From contig CM025856.1 of assembly GCA_003952965.2 (NCBI GenBank), positions 9,820,458 through 9,884,457 on the forward strand: DNA of 64,000 bases. Direction: 5' to 3'. Below, in pieces: positions 11,796-23,952 of the stretch (its first letter is position 1; each line of letters starts with the position of its first letter). The notes under the pieces are model-generated. The model was not told where the DNA came from, made no database searches, and was given only the letters and a program-made list of their open reading frames with translations. Origin of the DNA: Morella rubra. Lineage: Eukaryota > Streptophyta > Magnoliopsida > Fagales > Myricaceae. A program made the translations under genes and the position numbers.

Positions 11796-12430
11796 GAGCA
11801 GGCTTGATGGCTTTAATTAGGATATGGGTCTAGCGGAAATCTCATTCTCGCCCACCCCGGCGGCCCATCAACTCCTCGGTCTTGATAAGAATGAGTCGCC
11901 TTTTAGAGGAAAAGACAAGAAATAACACCCTTCTTAATGGCGCGTCCCATCCACCTTGAAGAAGAGTATAATAAAGGTGATCGTCATCATCTCCATTGAC
12001 AAGGTATCCAGGAAATGAATAAGATCTAGGCCTTCCTAATAGACGAAAAGATAGCAGAGATCACACTTAACCGCTGATTCTTGGTCCTCAGCCCCACCTC
12101 AAGATAGAGGAAAAGAGTCAAAAGAAACAGCTAGTAAGGGACCAGAACTTGGGGGTAGTCCAATCACCTACATAATCACCCCCTCCTTGTCGAAAGGGAG
12201 GGAGGTCCAGGTCATCTGAATAAGAGGAGGGAGGCTCAAGGAGGTAAGGGCAGATTTTTTAATTTTCAAAGGGGATTAATCAAAGGAAAGAAGAAAAACT
12301 AACAAAAACATCGGAGGTTGACCCTTAAGAGGAAGCTCCCTCTTGATATTTTGTTCTTTCTATAGGAACAAGATCCATTTACTGAGCCCAACTCAGCTTG
12401 TTCTTGACCCAACCTTCCTGGGCTATTCGA
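11796..12430. other. Unassigned stretch
   Basis: This is somewhat GC-richer than its neighbours, with phrases such as CTCCTTGTCGAAAGGGAGGG. No open frame, repeat partner or RNA gene was recognised. It may be transposon debris. Confidence 0.3.
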
Positions 12431-12479
12431 TCAACAGATCTCGTGGTGAATAGGACTTTTTTGACATCTCATCAGAGTA

Positions 12480-13103
12480 TAGTGAGACTACCGTGATTCG
12501 AACCTTCGTTGGTATTAAAACAGATAGTGTATTAGTTGCTGAAGATATGAAAAAGGAGGAAATTGAGGATGTTTTGAATGCAGATAGCATAGCTGCTGAA
12601 GATATGAAAAAGGAGGAAATTAAGGATGTTTTGAATACAAAGAACATGGCTGCAGAGGATATGGGAAAGGAGGCAATCAGCGTATTAGTAGCGGAGCTGG
12701 AAAAGGAGGAAATCAAGGATGTTTTGAATTCAACAATATCAGAAGATCTGAATGTTTTGAATTTAAAGATATCACTGGAGAAAATCAAGGATGATTTGAA
12801 TTTGAAGACATTGCCTAGATATTCTGCTATACATTCGAATAAGGAGGATTCTACTACTATCAAGGAATTGCCTATCTTTGAAAACAACACAACGCATCCT
12901 ACGATTAAGGTATCAAATCAGTTCAAATTATTACCAAATAATATCCTAGCACTATAACGGTCAATTACTCCATCGCCTATTACTCTATAATTAATATCCT
13001 ATTATTCGGTTGTAAAGAGATTGTAAATTCTATAAATAAAAATTAATCACACACAATCAAGTGTGGTGAGATTTCTGCATCCGTCGTTTCTTTACTTTTC
13101 TTT
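12480..13103 (+). mobile_element. Copia-1: probable 5' LTR with a 57-bp minisatellite
   Basis: The region ends just before a PBS at 13105 and carries a TATA-like box (TATAAATA, 13031-13038) about 70 bases before that end, as in LTRs. Near-copies of a 57-bp unit start at 12541, 12598 and 12655 (the last interrupted), with a partial unit near 12694; each contains a form of GATATGAAAAAGGAGGAAAT. Because the unit is 19 codons long, a 154-codon frame stays open (12493-12957). The left limit of the LTR is not certain and no second LTR remains in the window. Confidence 0.5.
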
Positions 13104-13104
13104 T

Positions 13105-13116
13105 TGGTATCAAAGC
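13105..13116 (+). other. Copia-1 primer-binding site
   Basis: TGGTATCAAAGC is one substitution from TGGTATCAGAGC, the usual initiator-tRNA-Met PBS of Copia elements. It lies five bases before the gag start codon at 13122. Confidence 0.7.
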
Positions 13117-13121
13117 AAACA

Positions 13122-13569
13122 ATGTCTTCTGCTTCCCTTAACATTGGCAATTTTGTTACCCTTAGGCTGGAGCCTGACAACTACCCACTCTGGTGTGAGC
13201 AAGTTCTTGCACTTGCTGAAAAAGTCAAGAGCTCACTGAATTTCTCATTGGTGAGAGCCAACTTCCAGCAGCTGTACTTCCAGCTACTGATGGCTCAAAT
13301 ACAATCCCCAACCCCGAGTACAAGAAGTGGAAAACTGCTGATCGTGTTCTTCGAGGTTGGATCATTGAGACCTTAGTTGAGGAGGCCCTTGGCCAAGTCA
13401 TTGGTCTTGATACCTCAGCACAAGTCTGGGCTGCGCTTAAAGAAGCCTATGTTCAAGCCTCTCAAGAGCGTTAATTTCAACTCATGCAACAACTCACTTA
13501 TATGAAGAAAAAATTTGAAGTTTCTCTCAATGATTATCTTCACAAATTTAAGGGAATTTGTGATAGTCT
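13122..13569 (+). pseudogene. Copia-1 gag, broken and truncated by the Tekay insertion
   Basis: The frame starts MSSASLNIGNF and continues with the Copia gag hallmark of a Tyr-x-x-Trp region (NYPLWCEQ). A frameshift lies near 13225, after which the reading continues in another frame through KWKTADRVLRGWI and AQVWAALKEAY. A stop codon occurs at about 13472. The match ends abruptly at 13569, where the LTR of the minus-strand Tekay element begins. The remainder of the Copia-1 gene is not found on the far side of the nest. Confidence 0.8.
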
Positions 13570-15433
13570 TGTCATAACGCCCCGACCCAAAAGTCTAAAC
13601 GGATAGAGTTCCGCTTGAAAAAAAAAGGGGATTTTCCACCCTGCTCACAAGCAATTTTTTTTTTTCAAAAAACAAGAAAACTTAAAAGAATCTTTATTCC
13701 ATCTTCATATAATCAAAGACCACGCTCTAAACCCAAAAAGACAAATAAAGAAATATGAATCCCAATAGTTTAGTCAGAGCACTACGCTAAAATTCTTAAA
13801 TACTACTATTAACAAAAGTCTCAATAAATAGTTCCCAAATAAGCAATAAAATTACTAAAGTCTCCAGCATAATGCGATTATTTCTAAAGTCTCCAGAAGA
13901 CTCTTTATTCAATAATTCTGCATCTTGCAACTACTCTTAGAAATTACAACTCGCAATTTTCTATCACTCGCTGCCATCAACCTCTAAATCTGAAATATAG
14001 AAAATAAGTAGTGAGCTACAACTAGCTCAGTAAGTAGCAAGTCGATAGGGGTAGGGGAAAAAGATAGTTTAATAACAACAAACTGACTCAAAAAACATTG
14101 TGAGCTATACCAAAAACCAAAATACAAGTTTGAAATAAAATTATCCAAGACCACACAATATAGGGAAATCACCAATGGTCATACGGACCTCCAGGCCACA
14201 CAGACCTCCAAACCACAAAGACCTTCAAATACCACGAGGGGTATCAAATTGCTACAAAGACCACAAGATATATTGGCCACACAGACCACAAAGATACATT
14301 GGCCACATAGACCGCAGAGATATATCACCAGCACATGGATAAATTTTTTAAGTATGCTCACAAAATAAATATATTCCAACAACCCAACATTTCAAGTTAG
14401 ATATTTCAACAAATTCATGAAATCTAAACCATTTCATCTTTATCAAAAATTTGTACATTTTCCCCATATAATGAATCAAAACCATATAAAAATAGTGCAC
14501 GTTTTAAAAATCTATTTCACCAATGTCAAGAGATATAATCTTGCACAAAGACATATTTTCAAATCAATTTCATCTTACAAAATAATTAAACATTTCGTGC
14601 ACTTAGATTCCACAAAAGTTTAGTGAATTAAAGTCCCATTGAAAAGCCACTTGCCTCAACACTTAACCGAAGCTTAAGATTTCACAAAGAATTGTTGAAG
14701 AGTCAATCAACACCTAAAACCCATTTAAAATATCAATCATCTCTTCATCTTAATCCTCACACATCTCCAATGTAAATCTAATAATAAAATTTCAGCAACA
14801 AATACACATGAACTCCACTAACTCTATAAGAATATGTTATTCCACAATCGTGAACTTCCTCAAAACCACCTATAATTACCCTACAACAACCCAAAAAAAC
14901 TAATATGAAAAATCTAGAAATCTCAGATCTAAAACTCCAACAAAGATAGAAACTTGAAGAAAACTCACCCAATGCGCTGATGAAATCGTAGAAGAATCGC
15001 CTAATACTTGAAGAATGGCTCTCCAACGTTGCCTCTAAAACAACATAACCCAAATCAATCCAAATAAATACTGCCCTAAACCAAGATTAAATCACACCTA
15101 CCTCCAAAAATACCCAACCCCTGAAAATCACGTCTCCAAGGTGAGAGAAAGAGAGCTTCGTGATAGAGAGAGGAGAGGAGAGAAAGAGCTTCAAATGAGA
15201 GAAAACTCCAATATTGGGCGGTGATTTTCGAAAATAACAAAGATCCATACTTAAAGATCTCTAAATAGGTTTGAAAATGGCAAAAATTTGTTCAAAATTT
15301 GAAGAGAAATCAAAGTTTGAATGACAGAGGCGTTCGGTGATGAAAGCTAGATGTTTCAGTTCAGTTTTCAAATATGCACTGCGAAAGTTCGCACTGTTTC
15401 AACTTTTCAATTTTTTTTTTTTCAGGTATTACA
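13570..15433 (-). mobile_element. Tekay-type chromovirus: 3' LTR
   Basis: On the minus strand the LTR begins TGTAATACCTG at 15433, directly after a polypurine tract (15434-15450), and ends TTATGACA at 13570 inside Copia-1 gag. The length is about 1.86 kb. It contains an internal minisatellite (14185-14330) and long stretches with no coding sense. Frames such as 14778-15053 (minus) are chance. The 5' LTR is missing from the window. Confidence 0.75.
14185..14330. repeat. Minisatellite inside the Tekay LTR
   Basis: Variants of GGCCACACAGACC followed by CACAAAGATA recur here (for example 14191, 14274, 14301) with irregular spacing, giving a decayed tandem array. Confidence 0.6.
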
Positions 15434-15486
15434 ATCTCCCCCCTTAAAGAAATTTCGTGCTCAAAATTGACTTACAATCAACGCAA

Positions 15487-17451
15487 TCAAAATGGATATT
15501 TGAACCGCATCTCATCTTCTTGTTCCCATGTTGCTTTTACAATTATTTGATTCTTCCAAAGGACCTTCACCAAAGGTATCGTCTTAGTCCTCAACACTTG
15601 CTCTTTACGATCCACAATTTGGACAAGAACCTCTTCATAAGACAAATCTTCCTTAATCTATAATGGTTGATAATCCACAAAATGGAATGGGTTAGAGATA
15701 TATTTCCTCAACGTAGAAACATAAAATACATTGTGAATCCTTTTCAAAGTGGGTGGTAGTGCAAGGCGATACGCAACAAAGCCGATATTTTTTAAAATCT
15801 CAAATGGCCCCACGTAACGAGGACTTAATTTTCCTTTCTTTCCAAAATGCATTACTCTCTTCATTGGAGAAACGCAAAAATACTTTATCTCCCACTTCAA
15901 ATTCCAACTCCTTTCTCTGTTTATTTGCATAACTTTTATGTCTACTCTGAGCTGCTTGCAGTCTCTTCCGAATTAACCCAACTTTCTCACAAGTCTTTTC
16001 TAAAATCTTTGGACCAAGAATCTTTCTTTCACCCACCTCATTCCAACAAACTGAAGATCTACATCTCTTCCCATACAAAGCTTCATAGGGAGCCATCCCA
16101 ATACTAGAATGGTAGCTATTGTTGTAAGCAAATTCAGCTAATGACAAAGCATCAATCCAACTACCTTTAAAATCCATTACATAAGATTTTAACATATCTT
16201 CTAGAGTTTGAATGGTCCTCTCTGATTGTCCATCTGTTTGTGGGTGAAAGGCAGTACTGAATTTTAACTGCGTACCAAAAGCTTTCTATAACCTTTTCCA
16301 GAACTCATAAGTAAATCGTGGATCCTGATCTGATACAATCGTCATCGGTATTCCATGCAATCTCACAATCTCCTCAACATAAAGTTGCACCAATTTATCC
16401 AAAGTATAATTCTTCCATATAGGAAGAAAGTGCACTGACTTCGTTAATCTATCCACCACAACCCATATTGTATCATGACCTTTAGGCGATCTTATTAACC
16501 CCGAAACCAAAATCCATACAAATATGTTTCCATTTCCATTCAGGAATCGAAAGTGGCTGTAATAACCTTGAAGGTCGTTGATATTCAATTTTCACCTGTT
16601 GTCAAGTAAGACATTGCTTCATAAATTTAGCTACCTCATGTTTCATATTATTCCACCAAAAATTGCCACGAAGATCTCAGTACATCTTAGTACTCCTCGG
16701 ATGTACTGTAAAACGTGAACGATGTGCTTCTTCCAGAATTTCTCTCTTTATCTGCAGGTCATTCGTCACACAAAGTCTATTTCTGAACTTTAATACACCA
16801 TCATCTGTCAACTTAAATTCAGATTTTTCCCCATTACGCACTTTGTTCATGAGCCTTACCAATTTTTTATCCTTGTCTTGATTACTCTTTATCCTTTCAA
16901 CCAAAGTAGGCTACACCTTTAAATTTGCCAAATAGGAAGAGGAATCTCCCACATTACCTCTATGTCATATCTCTCCAAATCCAACAAAATATGCTTCTGT
17001 GTAGTCACCATAGCAGCTGTCCAAGACTTTCGACTAAGTGCATTTGCCACTACATTCGCCTTACCAGGGTGATAATAAATTGAGCAATCATAATCTTTAA
17101 TTAATTCCAACCACCTCCGTTGCCTCAAATTTAATTCTTTCTGAGTAAATAAGTACTTCAAACTCTTATGGTCGATGCATATCTCACACTTCTCTCCGTA
17201 GAAATAGTGTCTTCATATCTTCAAAGCAAAAACTATTGTTGCTAGTTCCAAATCATGAGTAGGACTGTTCTGTTCATAATTTTTTAATTGACGAGAGGCG
17301 TAAGCAATCACTTTACCTTGTTGCATCAAAACACAACCCAAACCTTTTCTAGAAGCATCACTATATATAACAAAACCCTCTAAACTTGAAGGTATAGTCA
17401 ATACAGGAGCAGATACTAACCTCTGTTTTAACTCTTGGAAACTCTTCTCAA
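15487..17451 (-). pseudogene. Tekay-type pol: RNase H, integrase and chromodomain (decayed)
   Basis: Read on the minus strand from 17451 downward, the order is: RNase H with [17 protein letters not shown] (about 17210-17451) and [15 protein letters not shown] (about 17030); integrase zinc region with VHPRSTKMY (16677-16904); integrase core with RSPKGHDTIWVVVDRLTK, then PMTIVSDQDPRF (16286-16588); a downstream block (15800-16195); [10 protein letters not shown] (15658-15930); and finally a chromodomain ending near EDEMRFKYPF with stop at 15487. Domain order plus the chromodomain place it among chromoviruses. Several frameshifts and stops, such as the stop just after DYQPL, show it is dead. It is cut at 17451 by the Athila-like insertion and continues for 65 bases at 27582. 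Confidence 0.85.
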
Positions 17452-18355
17452 TGATTGAGCTAGAATATTGCATGTTGAATACATCTAAAATTAATATAAT
17501 ATTAATTGTTTAATGTTTTAAATATTAGTTTTAGATGGAAAAATGGTTAAGAGACATAAATCTAAGTTGTACATTTAATTGTTGAATTTATATGACTTTA
17601 GATTTAATTTATTGCACATGCAATTTTTCCCATCTTTAGCTTGCCTATACTTAAGTCATATCGTGTCTAGATATATTCTAAAATTATTATTTTTATCATT
17701 TGCACTATAATTATTGGCATTGTAATTATTTTATGAATTTAATTTTGTCATATGATGTCATGAACTAATTAATTACTTTTTGGATTCGCAGACAGTAAGA
17801 GCAGTCTACAGAGACACATGGCAGAGTAAGAGGGATTCATTAATGGCAGTGCTGTAATTCTATGAAGAAATGAGAGAGTAAATCTCAGCCATCCATCTCT
17901 CTTTTCACTTTTTTTTTAACCAAGCATCTTATTCTCTTCCTCCTATTTTTTCTAACCTAGCCTCCTTTTCCCTATTTTCTCTCCCTCTCCCTTTTTCTTC
18001 TCTTGTTGGCCGACTATTCCCCTATTTAATCTCTCTCTTTTTCTTTTTCCAAATCACAATCTCTCTTTTATTTTTCTAGCAACACTTCTTCCCTTCCTAT
18101 TTTCTCTCTCTTCGCTCCCTTTTTTCTCTCTATTTGCCGCACAAAGTTTCTTCCTTCCTATTTTTTTTTCTCTTCCTTCTTTCCCTCCCTCTTAGCCGAA
18201 TAAACCCTAGACTTTCTCTACTCTCTATTTTTTTTCAGCCGCCCCTCTCTCCCTATTCTCTCTCTCTCTTTTCTTTTTCCTCCAATATTCCAAAATTCTC
18301 TCTTGTCCTAAACCCTACTTTTTTCTCTCTAACTTTTCTTTATGTGTTACTCTCT

Positions 18356-18386
<31 letters not shown>

Positions 18387-19134
18387 ATTTCCTCTTTTCA
18401 AGAAAAAATCCTAGTTTTTCTCTCCTCTATTTTTCTGCCGTCACTCTCTTTTCTCTCACTACTTCTCACCTTTTCTTTTTCTTTTCTCTCTCTTCTCCCT
18501 CAATTTTCTCTCTTAGCCGCCCATCACTACTCTCTTTTCTTTGTCTTCATTATTTTCAGTTTTTAGATTAGTTTCTTTTATGCTTTATAATTTCAATGTC
18601 TTGTATTTTCAATTCCCAAGATTTAGATTTAAGTTTCTATCTTTTTAATTTCCTGTTATTTTTATTTCAATTTTGGATTATGTTCTTGTTGTTTTTGTTG
18701 TCTTTTCACTTGAATTTTGGGTTGTAATAAACGATATTATTTAATCCAAGAATCTTGTGCCTTTTTTTTTTATTCCTTGTCATTTAAATTCCATCATTTA
18801 ATTTTTGTCCTTTACTTATTGTTATTTAATTTATGTTATTTAGTTTCCATCATTTATTTATCGTTGTTTATTTTTTGTCGTTTATTTTAATGCTTGTTAT
18901 ATTCTTAGTTTATGTTTTGTGTTGTTTTAATTTCGTTACAAACTCTCCAAAATCCAAAAATATGAATCTGAACTGTGTTCAAGAAAAGCTTTTTATTTTC
19001 TCTTTGTTTCTTTTACGCGAGTTTGAAATAATCTATTTTTCCTGAGAGAAGATCTAGCCTTTTGGGCTAATTATTACACGACATAACTCCTATACTTGGG
19101 ATAGCCTTTGCGCTGCTCATTTTAGAGTGAGTCA
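17452..19134 (+). repeat. Athila-like element: 5' LTR
   Basis: It starts TGATTGAGCTAG and ends GAGTGAGTCA, the same termini as the 3' copy. It contains a pyrimidine-dominated tract of about 650 bases (17890-18550) with a (CT)n microsatellite near 18357-18380. The open frame 18134-18571 is a by-product of that composition. Length differs from the 3' LTR by several indels. Confidence 0.9.
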
Positions 19135-19140
19135 AGTTTT

Positions 19141-19158
19141 TGGCACCGTTGCCGGGGA
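19141..19158 (+). other. Athila-like primer-binding site
   Basis: TGGCACCGTTGCCGGGGA differs by one base from the TGGCGCCGTTGCCGGGGA form widespread in Athila-type elements, which pairs with the 3' end of tRNA-Asp. It lies six bases after the 5' LTR. Confidence 0.85.
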
Positions 19159-19298
19159 TTGTTAGACTTAGTTTCAAAGTTGTGATTTTTTTTTCATAAT
19201 CTTTTAAAAAAAAAAAATCTTTTACCTTTGAGTTACTTTATCTCTGTTGCACCTTTATTTGTTTTCTACTGTATATCTGCTATTTGGACTGATGTCTG

Positions 19299-20559
19299 AT
19301 GCCTTGGGTCAGAGACATTTCAAGTAGATTATACAGAATTACACCTAGTACTAGTAGTGATATTCATAGCACAGAGTCAGATAGTTCTTCTGTCTCTTTT
19401 ACAAGTGAGGATACTGAAATTGATTTATACAATCCTTTTGTGGAAGAGAATTTTGAAGGAGCTATGGCTGCACCTGCATCATGTACTCTTAAAGATTTTT
19501 TGCAACCCACACGAACCACTACACCATCGTGCATTGTTTTACCTAATGATGCACCTAATTTTATGATTAAGCATGGGATGATGTCAGTGATACCTCAGTT
19601 CCACAGGATGGATTCTGAGAGTCCTTACCAGCACCTGACGGACTTTGAGTTGGCTTGCACTACTTTTATTACTAGAGCTGGCACTGATGAGTTTATTAGA
19701 CTTCGTTTATTTCCTTTCTCTTTAAATGATAAAGCAAAAATTTGGTTTAATTCTTTGAGGCCTAATTCTATCTCTAGTTGGTCTGATATACAATGTGAGT
19801 TCTTACATAAAATTTCTATGCAGAGAGGTGATGAGACCTTCCACGCTTGTTGGGAAAGGTTTAAAGATCTGATGAACATTTGTCCACATCATGGGTTTGA
19901 GTCTTGGAGGCTAGTCAACTATTTTTATACTGCACTTACTCCTGAATGCAAACAGTTTGTTCAAACTATATGCAATAGGGAATTCTTTAGCAAGGAACCT
20001 AATGAAGCATTGAAGTTCTTTGATTACCTTGCTGAAAGTGCCCAACAATGGAATACACAATCTGATCGGGTACCATTGGTAGTACAACCTCTCAGAGCAA
20101 TTGGTGGTGGGGGTAAATATGAAATCAAAGAGGATACTGATGTCAAGCTCGTATTGCTGCTTTGACTAGGAGGTTAGAGGTTATGGAATTAGAGAAGGTT
20201 AAGGCGCGAAAGCTATAGAGGTGTGTTCTCTATGTGTTGATTCGAGCCACAAGACCTAAGATTGTGCGATTATGCCAGTATTACAGGAGAGTGGGTCTGA
20301 TCAAATGCAATTAGCGAATTGGGTTAACAAAGCACCAAATCAGCCTTTCTCTAACACTTATAATCTTGGGTGGAGGAATCATCCGAATTTTTCATGGAGG
20401 AATGATCAGTCTGGTCAATCTTCTTCGCATTTTCAGCAACCTTTCCAGTCCTATGCACCACCTTCTCAGCAAACATCTCATCAGGCTGCTCCTCAGCACC
20501 AGTATCAGCCACATCAGACTTCTCAGAACTATCCTTTAGCAGCACCTCTAGGATTCTAG
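19299..20559 (+). pseudogene. Athila-like gag (frameshifted)
   Basis: The first 288-codon frame (19299-20165) carries a retrotransposon gag core: PQFHRMDSESPYQHLTDFEL, then RLRLFPFSLNDKAKIWFNSL and CWERFKDLMNICPHHGF. These are typical of Athila/Tat gag. The reading breaks near 20165 and resumes at about 20272-20559, a Gln/Pro/His-rich tail with NLGWRNHPNFSW. Gag would form the cytoplasmic particle. This copy is interrupted and not expected to work. Confidence 0.85.
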
Positions 20560-21263
20560 TCACATGTAGTTGCTCAAAATTTTCAATCTCAACCATCTGC
20601 TCCACTGAAGAAATCTCTCGACGATAGTATGGCACGGATGGCTAATACACTTCAGAAATTCTTGCAGATTCAGGCCACCACTAACAGTTAGAACACTCAG
20701 GCCATAAATGATTTGCGGGGCACCATTAATAAGATGAGCACGACATTGAGTACACTAGAGAAAGGGAAATTTCCAGCACAACCTCAGCCTAATCCTCAAG
20801 TATACCGACAACAATAGCAACAAGTACATAATGTCTTAGGGGATTCTCTTCAGACAGCGAAGGCCGTTATTACTTTAAGAAGTGGAAAGGAAGTTCTCCG
20901 ACCTAAGATGTCCATCGACAGACAAACAGTTATCCCAACACCTGAAGTTACAACTGAGAGAGATGAAGCCAAAGAAAACCCAGAGGAAGTGAGCCCGGAA
21001 TTGAAGAAGCGGTTAGTGCAGAAGCCGAGACTAGTAAGGAATACCTACTTGTGGTTCCTTATCCTCAGATATTGGCAGCTGGCCAAAAGAACAAATACCA
21101 TACTGAGATTCAAGAAATCTTCAAGCAAGTGAAGATTAATTTTTCGTTGTTAGATGCCATACAACAAGTTCCTTTGTATGCAAAATTTTTGAAGGATTTG
21201 TGCACAGTGAAAAGGAAGTTGAATGTAAAGAAGAAAGCTTTCTTGACAGAGTAAGTCAGTGCA
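20560..21263 (+). pseudogene. Athila-like gag-pro linker (decayed)
   Basis: Fragments of frame resemble the region after gag: repeated Gln/Glu-rich stretches (20620-20830), then a typical pre-protease block with PYPQILAAGQKN near 21051 and FLKDLCTVKRKLNVKKKAFL (21190-21250). Several in-frame stops occur (for example near 20690 and 20815). Confidence 0.6.
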
Positions 21264-21638
21264 TTGATTCTGAGCGAGACTCCTCAAAAGTTCAGAGATC
21301 CCGGCATTCCTACTATTTCCATCATGATTGCTGAATCACATATTGGGAGAGCTCTACTTGATTTGGGGAGCAGTGTGAACTTACTACCATTCTCAATATA
21401 TGAGCAGTTGGGGTTGGGTGAGCTGAAAAAGACCTCTATCATGCTACAGTTGTTTGATAGATCAATCAAGGTGCCATGGGGTATTATTGAAGATGTGTTG
21501 GTTCAGGTGGACAAATTTTACTATCCAGTGGACTTTGTAGTTCTGGATATGCAGCAGCCAGTTTCCACTATTTACCAGGCACCTGTCATTCTTGGACGTC
21601 CATTCCTTGCTACTTCTAATGCATTGATTAATTGTTGA
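21264..21638 (+). pseudogene. Athila-like aspartic protease
   Basis: A 124-codon frame has the retropepsin-type core LLDLGSSVNLLPFSIYEQLG, in which DLG stands where most retroelement proteases have D-S/T-G; this variant is common in the Athila group. It ends with the flap-distal block VILGRPFLATSNALI and a stop (21636-21638) just before the acidic linker. Confidence 0.8.
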
Positions 21639-21668
21639 AGTGGAGTACTGAAGCTCACATTCGGGAAT

Positions 21669-23081
21669 ATGACATTGGAGATGAACGTGTTCAATGCCTG
21701 CAAGATGCCGAGTGGTTGTGACGACTCAGAGGTACATGCAGTTGATTTCATAGATGACTTTGATATTTCAGTACTTAATTCTGAGAGTTCATTTGAGGAT
21801 GATTCTCCTGAGCAATCTGAGGCTTTTGATGAGACAGTACCTTCGTCAGGAGAGTTGACAGAATCAGAGGGGCAGTTCACAGACACAGATGGTTCCCCTG
21901 AGTTATCAGACGCGAGTTACACAAGTAGTTGGCGTAAGCCAGTCTTTGAAGCTCTTGACTTACCAGAAGTCATGAAGTCATCGGAAGAAGAAGTCCCTAC
22001 ACTAGAGTTGAAGCCACTACCTGAGGACTTGAAGTACGTGTTTCTAGGCCCAGCTGAGGGCACATTTCCAGTGGTCATTTCTTCTCATCTTACATCAAAG
22101 CAGGAAGCCAAGTTATTGCAAGTATTGAGACAACATTGGGGAGCGATAGGCTGGACCATTGCAGACATCAAAGGTATTGACCCTTCAATCTGTACCCATA
22201 ACATTTTTCTGGAGGGAGACGCGAGACCAGTTTGTGATGCACAGCGGAGATTAAATCCCACCATGAAAGAGGTGGTGAAGAAAGAGGTGCTGAAATTGTT
22301 AGTTGTGGGCATCATTTATCCTATCTCTGACAGCAAGTGGGTAAGCCCAACACAGGTAGTTCCTAAAAAATCTGGTTTGACTGTTATTGAGAATGCTAGT
22401 GGAGATTAATCCCTTCTAGGAAGGTAACGGGTTGGAGAATGTGTATCGACTACCGTAAGTTGAATTCGGTTAGTCGAAAAGATCATTTCCCGTTACCTTT
22501 CCTGGATCAGATACTCGAAAAGTAGTTGGTAATGCTTTTTATTGTTTTCTGATGGCTTTTTTGGATACTATCAAATTGCCATAGCACCAGAGGATCAAGA
22601 GAAGACCACCTTCACTTGTCCATTTGGTACTTATGCTTTTCGTAGAATGCCATTTGGTTTATGTAATGCACCTGCTACTTTTCAGCGCTGTATGATGAGC
22701 ATCTTTTCTGACATGTTAGATGATATGTGTGAAGTTTTTATGGATGATTTTTTTGTGTTTGGTAAATCTTTTGATATCTGTTTGAAAAATTTAACTGCTG
22801 TCTTGAAAAGATGTGAAGAGAAGAATTTGTTGTTGAATTGGGAGAAATGCCAGTTTATGGTCAGTAGTGGCTTGGTACTTGGTCATCTAGTTTCTGAGCA
22901 TGGTATAGAGGTTGACAGAGCCAAGATAGAGCTAATATCCGGTCTTTTCTTGGCCATGCTGGCTTTTATAGGCGTTTCATTCAAGGTTTTAGTAGTATTT
23001 CTAAACCATTGTGTGCTTTATTGCAAAATGATACTGCTTTCTTGTGGACTGATGAGTGCCAACATGCCTTTGAGACCCTAA
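21669..23081 (+). pseudogene. Athila-like reverse transcriptase with acidic N-terminal linker
   Basis: The frame 21669-22409 starts with a Glu/Asp/Ser-rich linker and then enters RT at the block with KKEVLKLLVVGIIYPISDSK. A break spans 22410-22541, where the next RT block can still be read in other frames. The frame 22542-23081 holds FGTYAFRRMPFGLCNAPATF and the active-site box FMDDFFVFG (equivalent to Y-x-D-D). At least two frameshifts separate the parts. Confidence 0.85.
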
Positions 23082-23952
23082 AGAAACACTTGACAGTTGC
23101 ACCCATTATGCAACCACCTCATGGGACTTGCCTTTTGAAATTATGACCGATGCAAGTGATTTCACTCTTGGTGCCGTTCTTGGCCAAAGAGTGGATAACA
23201 AGCCTACTGTCATTTATTATGCAAGTCGTACTTTAAATGATGCTCAGAGAAACTATACCACCACCGAGAAGGAGTTGTTAGCTGTAGTGTTTGCTTTAGA
23301 TAAATTTCGTTCTTATATTATTGGGTCCCCTGTTATTATCTTTACTGACCACTCTGCTTTGAAGTATTTGTTGGCAAAGAAGGACACTAGGCCCAGATTG
23401 ATCCGATGGATTCTTCTTCTGCAAGAGTTCAACATTACCATTCGAGACAAAAAGGGAGTTGAAAATGTTGTAGCTGACCATCTTTCTCGCTTGCAGCTAC
23501 CTGATGTATCTTCATCTCTTCCTCCCTTAAATGATGATTTTCCTGATGAGCATCTTTTTGCAGTGTCACATGCTCCTTGGTTTGCGGATATTGTAAATTA
23601 CCTTGTCACTGACCAGATGCCAGAGCATTGGGCAACTCAGGACAAGCGTAAGTTTCTTGCAGAGGTACGACACTATTATTTCTACAACCCTTATTTGTTT
23701 AAATATTTTGCTGATCAGTTGGTGCGTCGATGTGTGCCTGATGATGAGTTTACCTCTGTGATGCATTTTTGCCAAGTGGAGCATTTGGAAGCCACTTTGC
23801 TGCTAAGAAAACTGTTTCAAAAATTTTGCAAAGTGGACTCTACTAGCCTACTATGTTTAAAGATGTTGAATCTTTTTGTAAGGCCTGTGAGCCTTGTCAG
23901 AAAATTGGAAAAATTACAGCAAGAAATGAAATGCCTCTTTCCCCTATTTTAA
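23082..23952 (+). pseudogene. Athila-like RNase H and integrase zinc region
   Basis: RNase H is well kept: [35 protein letters not shown], then [11 protein letters not shown] and [10 protein letters not shown]. The frame goes on into the integrase N-terminal region, whose His-Cys pairs are split by a frameshift near 23780. Confidence 0.85.

Noticed and set aside
14185..14330. Possible CRISPR-like array of GGCCACACAGACC repeats
   Set aside because: Irregular spacing, variable repeats and an LTR context in a plant genome; it is a decayed minisatellite.
18134..18571. 145-codon open frame rich in Ser, Leu and Phe (and 160-codon partner at 26663-27145)
   Set aside because: It is the translation of the pyrimidine-rich tract in the Athila-like LTRs, occurs in both LTRs with frame-changing indels, and has no protein family.
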